Source: Candidatus Latescibacterota bacterium (GTDB lineage Bacteria; Latescibacterota; UBA2968; GCA-2709665). From it: a stretch of 6,714 bases of DNA. The notes beneath the pieces were generated by a model, which saw nothing but the letters and a program-made list of their open reading frames with translations, did no database searches and was not told where the DNA came from. How positions within the stretch are numbered: the stretch's first letter is position 1; each line of letters begins with the position of its first letter. The position numbers were made by a program, and so were the translations under genes. Where the stretch lies: the NCBI GenBank assembly GCA_030746455.1, contig JASLMQ010000608.1:1-6714 (forward strand), given 5' to 3'. This document shows, piece by piece, positions 5,678 to 6,714 of this stretch.

Positions 5678-6355
5678 CTAGTCTATCAGGCCCAACCGAC
5701 CCCACCGGATCTTCTCCAACAGGTTCCAGATAGGCGCGGCCCCATCCACCGAGAGGTAGATCAGAATGGGGTGGGCCTTGATCCTCTCCACCGAGACCGG
5801 TCCCCAGAACCGGCTGTCGTAGCTGTTGTCCCGGTTGTCTCCCATCACGAAGATGTGACCGGGCGGCACCATGTAGGGGCCGTAGTTGTCACGCGCGCTG
5901 GATCGCTTCGGAAGCTGTCGCCGGTCCTCGTACTTCACGCCTCGGGGATCTTCGAATGGTTTCCCGTCGACCGTGAGCACCTTGCTCTTGATCTCCACCG
6001 TCTGCCCTTCTATGGCGATGCAGCGTTTGATGCAGTCCCGCGAAGGGTCCTCGGGACACTCGAAGATCACCAGGTCGCCCGGCCGGGGATCCCGGAAGCC
6101 CGGCATCTGGAGCGAAGGCAGCTTCAGGTTCAGCACCGGGAGTCGGTCGGGAATCTGGGTCCCGAAGGTCAGCTTGTCGGACAGCAGGTAATCGCCCTCC
6201 AGCAGGGTGTCCTCCATGGACCCCGAGGGAATGTGGTAGGCCTGGACGAGCGTGGCCCGGACCAGGATCACCAGCAGTACGGCCGTCAGTATCGATTTCG
6301 CGGACTCGCTCAGCCGCCGACCCAGAGGACGCGGCCCCACCTGCAACCCTCTCAT
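5678..6355 (-). CDS. lepB: Signal peptidase I, copy 2
   Basis: This is a second S26 signal peptidase, also 225 residues, and it aligns with copy 1 without gaps from residue 20 to the end. The membrane segment covers about 19-38. Ser46 lies in 'IPSGSMEDTLLEGDY' (42-56, identical to copy 1), Lys110 in 'RDCIKRCIAIEGQ' (106-118), and box E 'GDNRDNSYDSRFWGPV' is at 172-187. Differences cluster in residues 1-34, 142-152, 188-191 and 212-214, leaving the catalytic core unchanged. It has extra cysteines, C100 and C108, where copy 1 has Phe, beside the shared C112. GGGAG (6363-6367) sits 7 nt before the ATG. It is the first gene of the minus-strand block, 238 bp after a terminated upstream gene, so its promoter should lie in 6356-6536, but no clear -35/-10 pair was found there. 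Confidence 0.95.
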   Translation of the reverse strand: MRGLQVGPRPLGRRLSESAKSILTAVLLVILVRATLVQAYHIPSGSMEDTLLEGDYLLSDKLTFGTQIPDRLPVLNLKLPSLQMPGFRDPRPGDLVIFECPEDPSRDCIKRCIAIEGQTVEIKSKVLTVDGKPFEDPRGVKYEDRRQLPKRSSARDNYGPYMVPPGHIFVMGDNRDNSYDSRFWGPVSVERIKAHPILIYLSVDGAAPIWNLLEKIRWGRLGLID

Positions 6356-6512
6356 ACCCTTGCTCCCAATGGTGACACGATCGTTTCTTGCGCGTCGGCC
6401 TGCGTCTCGGGATGCTCCCTACTTCGACGCGGTTCGGACCCAATAGGTTCCAGGTGGATCTCTCGGCCTGCGCCGGTGGCGCGCGGATGGTCCCGCTCCG
6501 CGCCACGCGAGC

Positions 6513-6526
6513 GGGGATTGATCCCC
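6513..6526. promoter_or_regulatory. Short palindrome upstream of lepB copy 2
   Basis: GGGGATTGATCCCC is a 6-bp inverted repeat around a 2-nt centre. It sits between the upstream gene's terminator and lepB copy 2, about 160 bp from the start codon. It might be a regulator site or chance; no promoter can be tied to it. Confidence 0.2.
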
Positions 6527-6536
6527 CTCACGCACG

Positions 6537-6568
6537 AAAACGGGAGACGGCATCGAACCCGTCTCCCG
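6537..6568 (-). terminator. Rho-independent terminator of the right-edge gene
   Basis: CGGGAGACGG (6541-6550) and CCGTCTCCCG (6559-6568) form a perfect 10-bp stem with an 8-nt loop. The four A at 6537-6540 read as UUUU after the stem on the minus strand. It begins 25 bp past the stop at 6594-6596, so it ends the right-edge oxidoreductase transcript and insulates lepB copy 2 from it. Confidence 0.85.
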
Positions 6569-6593
6569 CTCCTCGGGCCGGCTGGAGCCCTGC

Positions 6594-6714
6594 CTACGGG
6601 TTCTGCGAGAAATGGGTCCGCTCCGGCTTGCCCGTCTCCGCCGACCGGTTGGCCGCGAGGGTGATGTCGAGCGTGCGGACCCCATCCTCGAAATCGGACA
6701 AGATCCTCGATCCG
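6594..6714 (-). CDS. Probable Gfo/Idh/MocA family oxidoreductase, C-terminal tail only
   Basis: Only the last 39 residues and the TAG stop (6594-6596) are in the window; the gene continues past the right edge. The segment reads 'FEDGVRTLDITLAANRSAETGKP' near its middle. That 'DG(L/V)R...A...S(A)ETG(K/R)' pattern is typical of the C-terminal helix of Gfo/Idh/MocA NAD(P)-dependent sugar or inositol dehydrogenases (family knowledge). The reading frame is supported by the terminator placed 25 bp after its stop. A dehydrogenase acting on a sugar or polyol is the likeliest role, but 39 residues are too few to be sure. Confidence 0.55.
   Translation of the reverse strand, partial: GSRILSDFEDGVRTLDITLAANRSAETGKPERTHFSQNP

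Noticed and set aside
5633..6664. A 343-codon plus-strand frame across lepB copy 2
   Set aside because: It is the antisense shadow of the signal peptidase gene; its apparent similarity to a matching frame over copy 1 only reflects the duplication.

Overview
The window is GC-rich bacterial DNA with tightly packed genes, clear Shine-Dalgarno sites, sigma70-like promoters and Rho-independent terminators. Nothing in it fixes the phylum. The mix of a pyruvate-lyase family enzyme, a Gfo/Idh/MocA-type tail, an archaeal/anaerobe-style 2-oxoacid oxidoreductase subunit and the short interspersed 'GTGTCCATCTGTGGT' repeat resembles genomes of uncultivated Gram-negative-type soil or marine bacteria. That is an inference from style, not a proof.

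Left block (1-3761), a divergent metabolic locus. On the minus strand, running off the left edge, is a class I lyase of the dihydrodipicolinate synthase / N-acetylneuraminate lyase family, with its catalytic Tyr and Lys in view. Facing away from it is a two-gene plus-strand operon: a DASS (SLC13-type) carboxylate transporter and, 40 bp later, an indolepyruvate:ferredoxin oxidoreductase alpha-like protein (IorA-like). The IorA-like protein ends exactly where the usual C-terminal ferredoxin domain would begin. The 229-bp divergent spacer holds a promoter-like pair for each direction and a 10-bp inverted repeat over the -35 box of the operon promoter. Reading these together, the locus probably imports an organic acid and breaks it down through 2-oxoacid chemistry. 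The substrate cannot be named from sequence.

Middle (3762-3987): a convergent intergenic region with a strong stem-loop terminator shared by the two blocks.

Right block (3988-6355), all on the minus strand. In order of transcription: signal peptidase I copy 2, a 309-bp spacer, signal peptidase I copy 1, then a small PsbP/DcrB-like lipoprotein with its own good promoter. The two peptidases are a colinear tandem duplication: both are 225 aa, and about 74% identical over residues 20-225 by hand count. Both keep the Ser/Lys dyad. The spacer between them carries a pair of 29-bp inverted repeats built from a ~10-bp unit, which looks like a small non-coding element inserted between the duplicates. 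At the far right is the C-terminal tail of a probable Gfo/Idh/MocA oxidoreductase, followed by a clean minus-strand terminator.

The most notable items are the IorA-like protein without ferredoxin domain or visible partner, the DASS transporter with degenerate SNT sodium motifs, the candidate operator in the divergent promoter region, and the inverted-repeat element between the duplicated signal peptidases. No CRISPR array, rRNA, tRNA, transposase or phage gene was seen.
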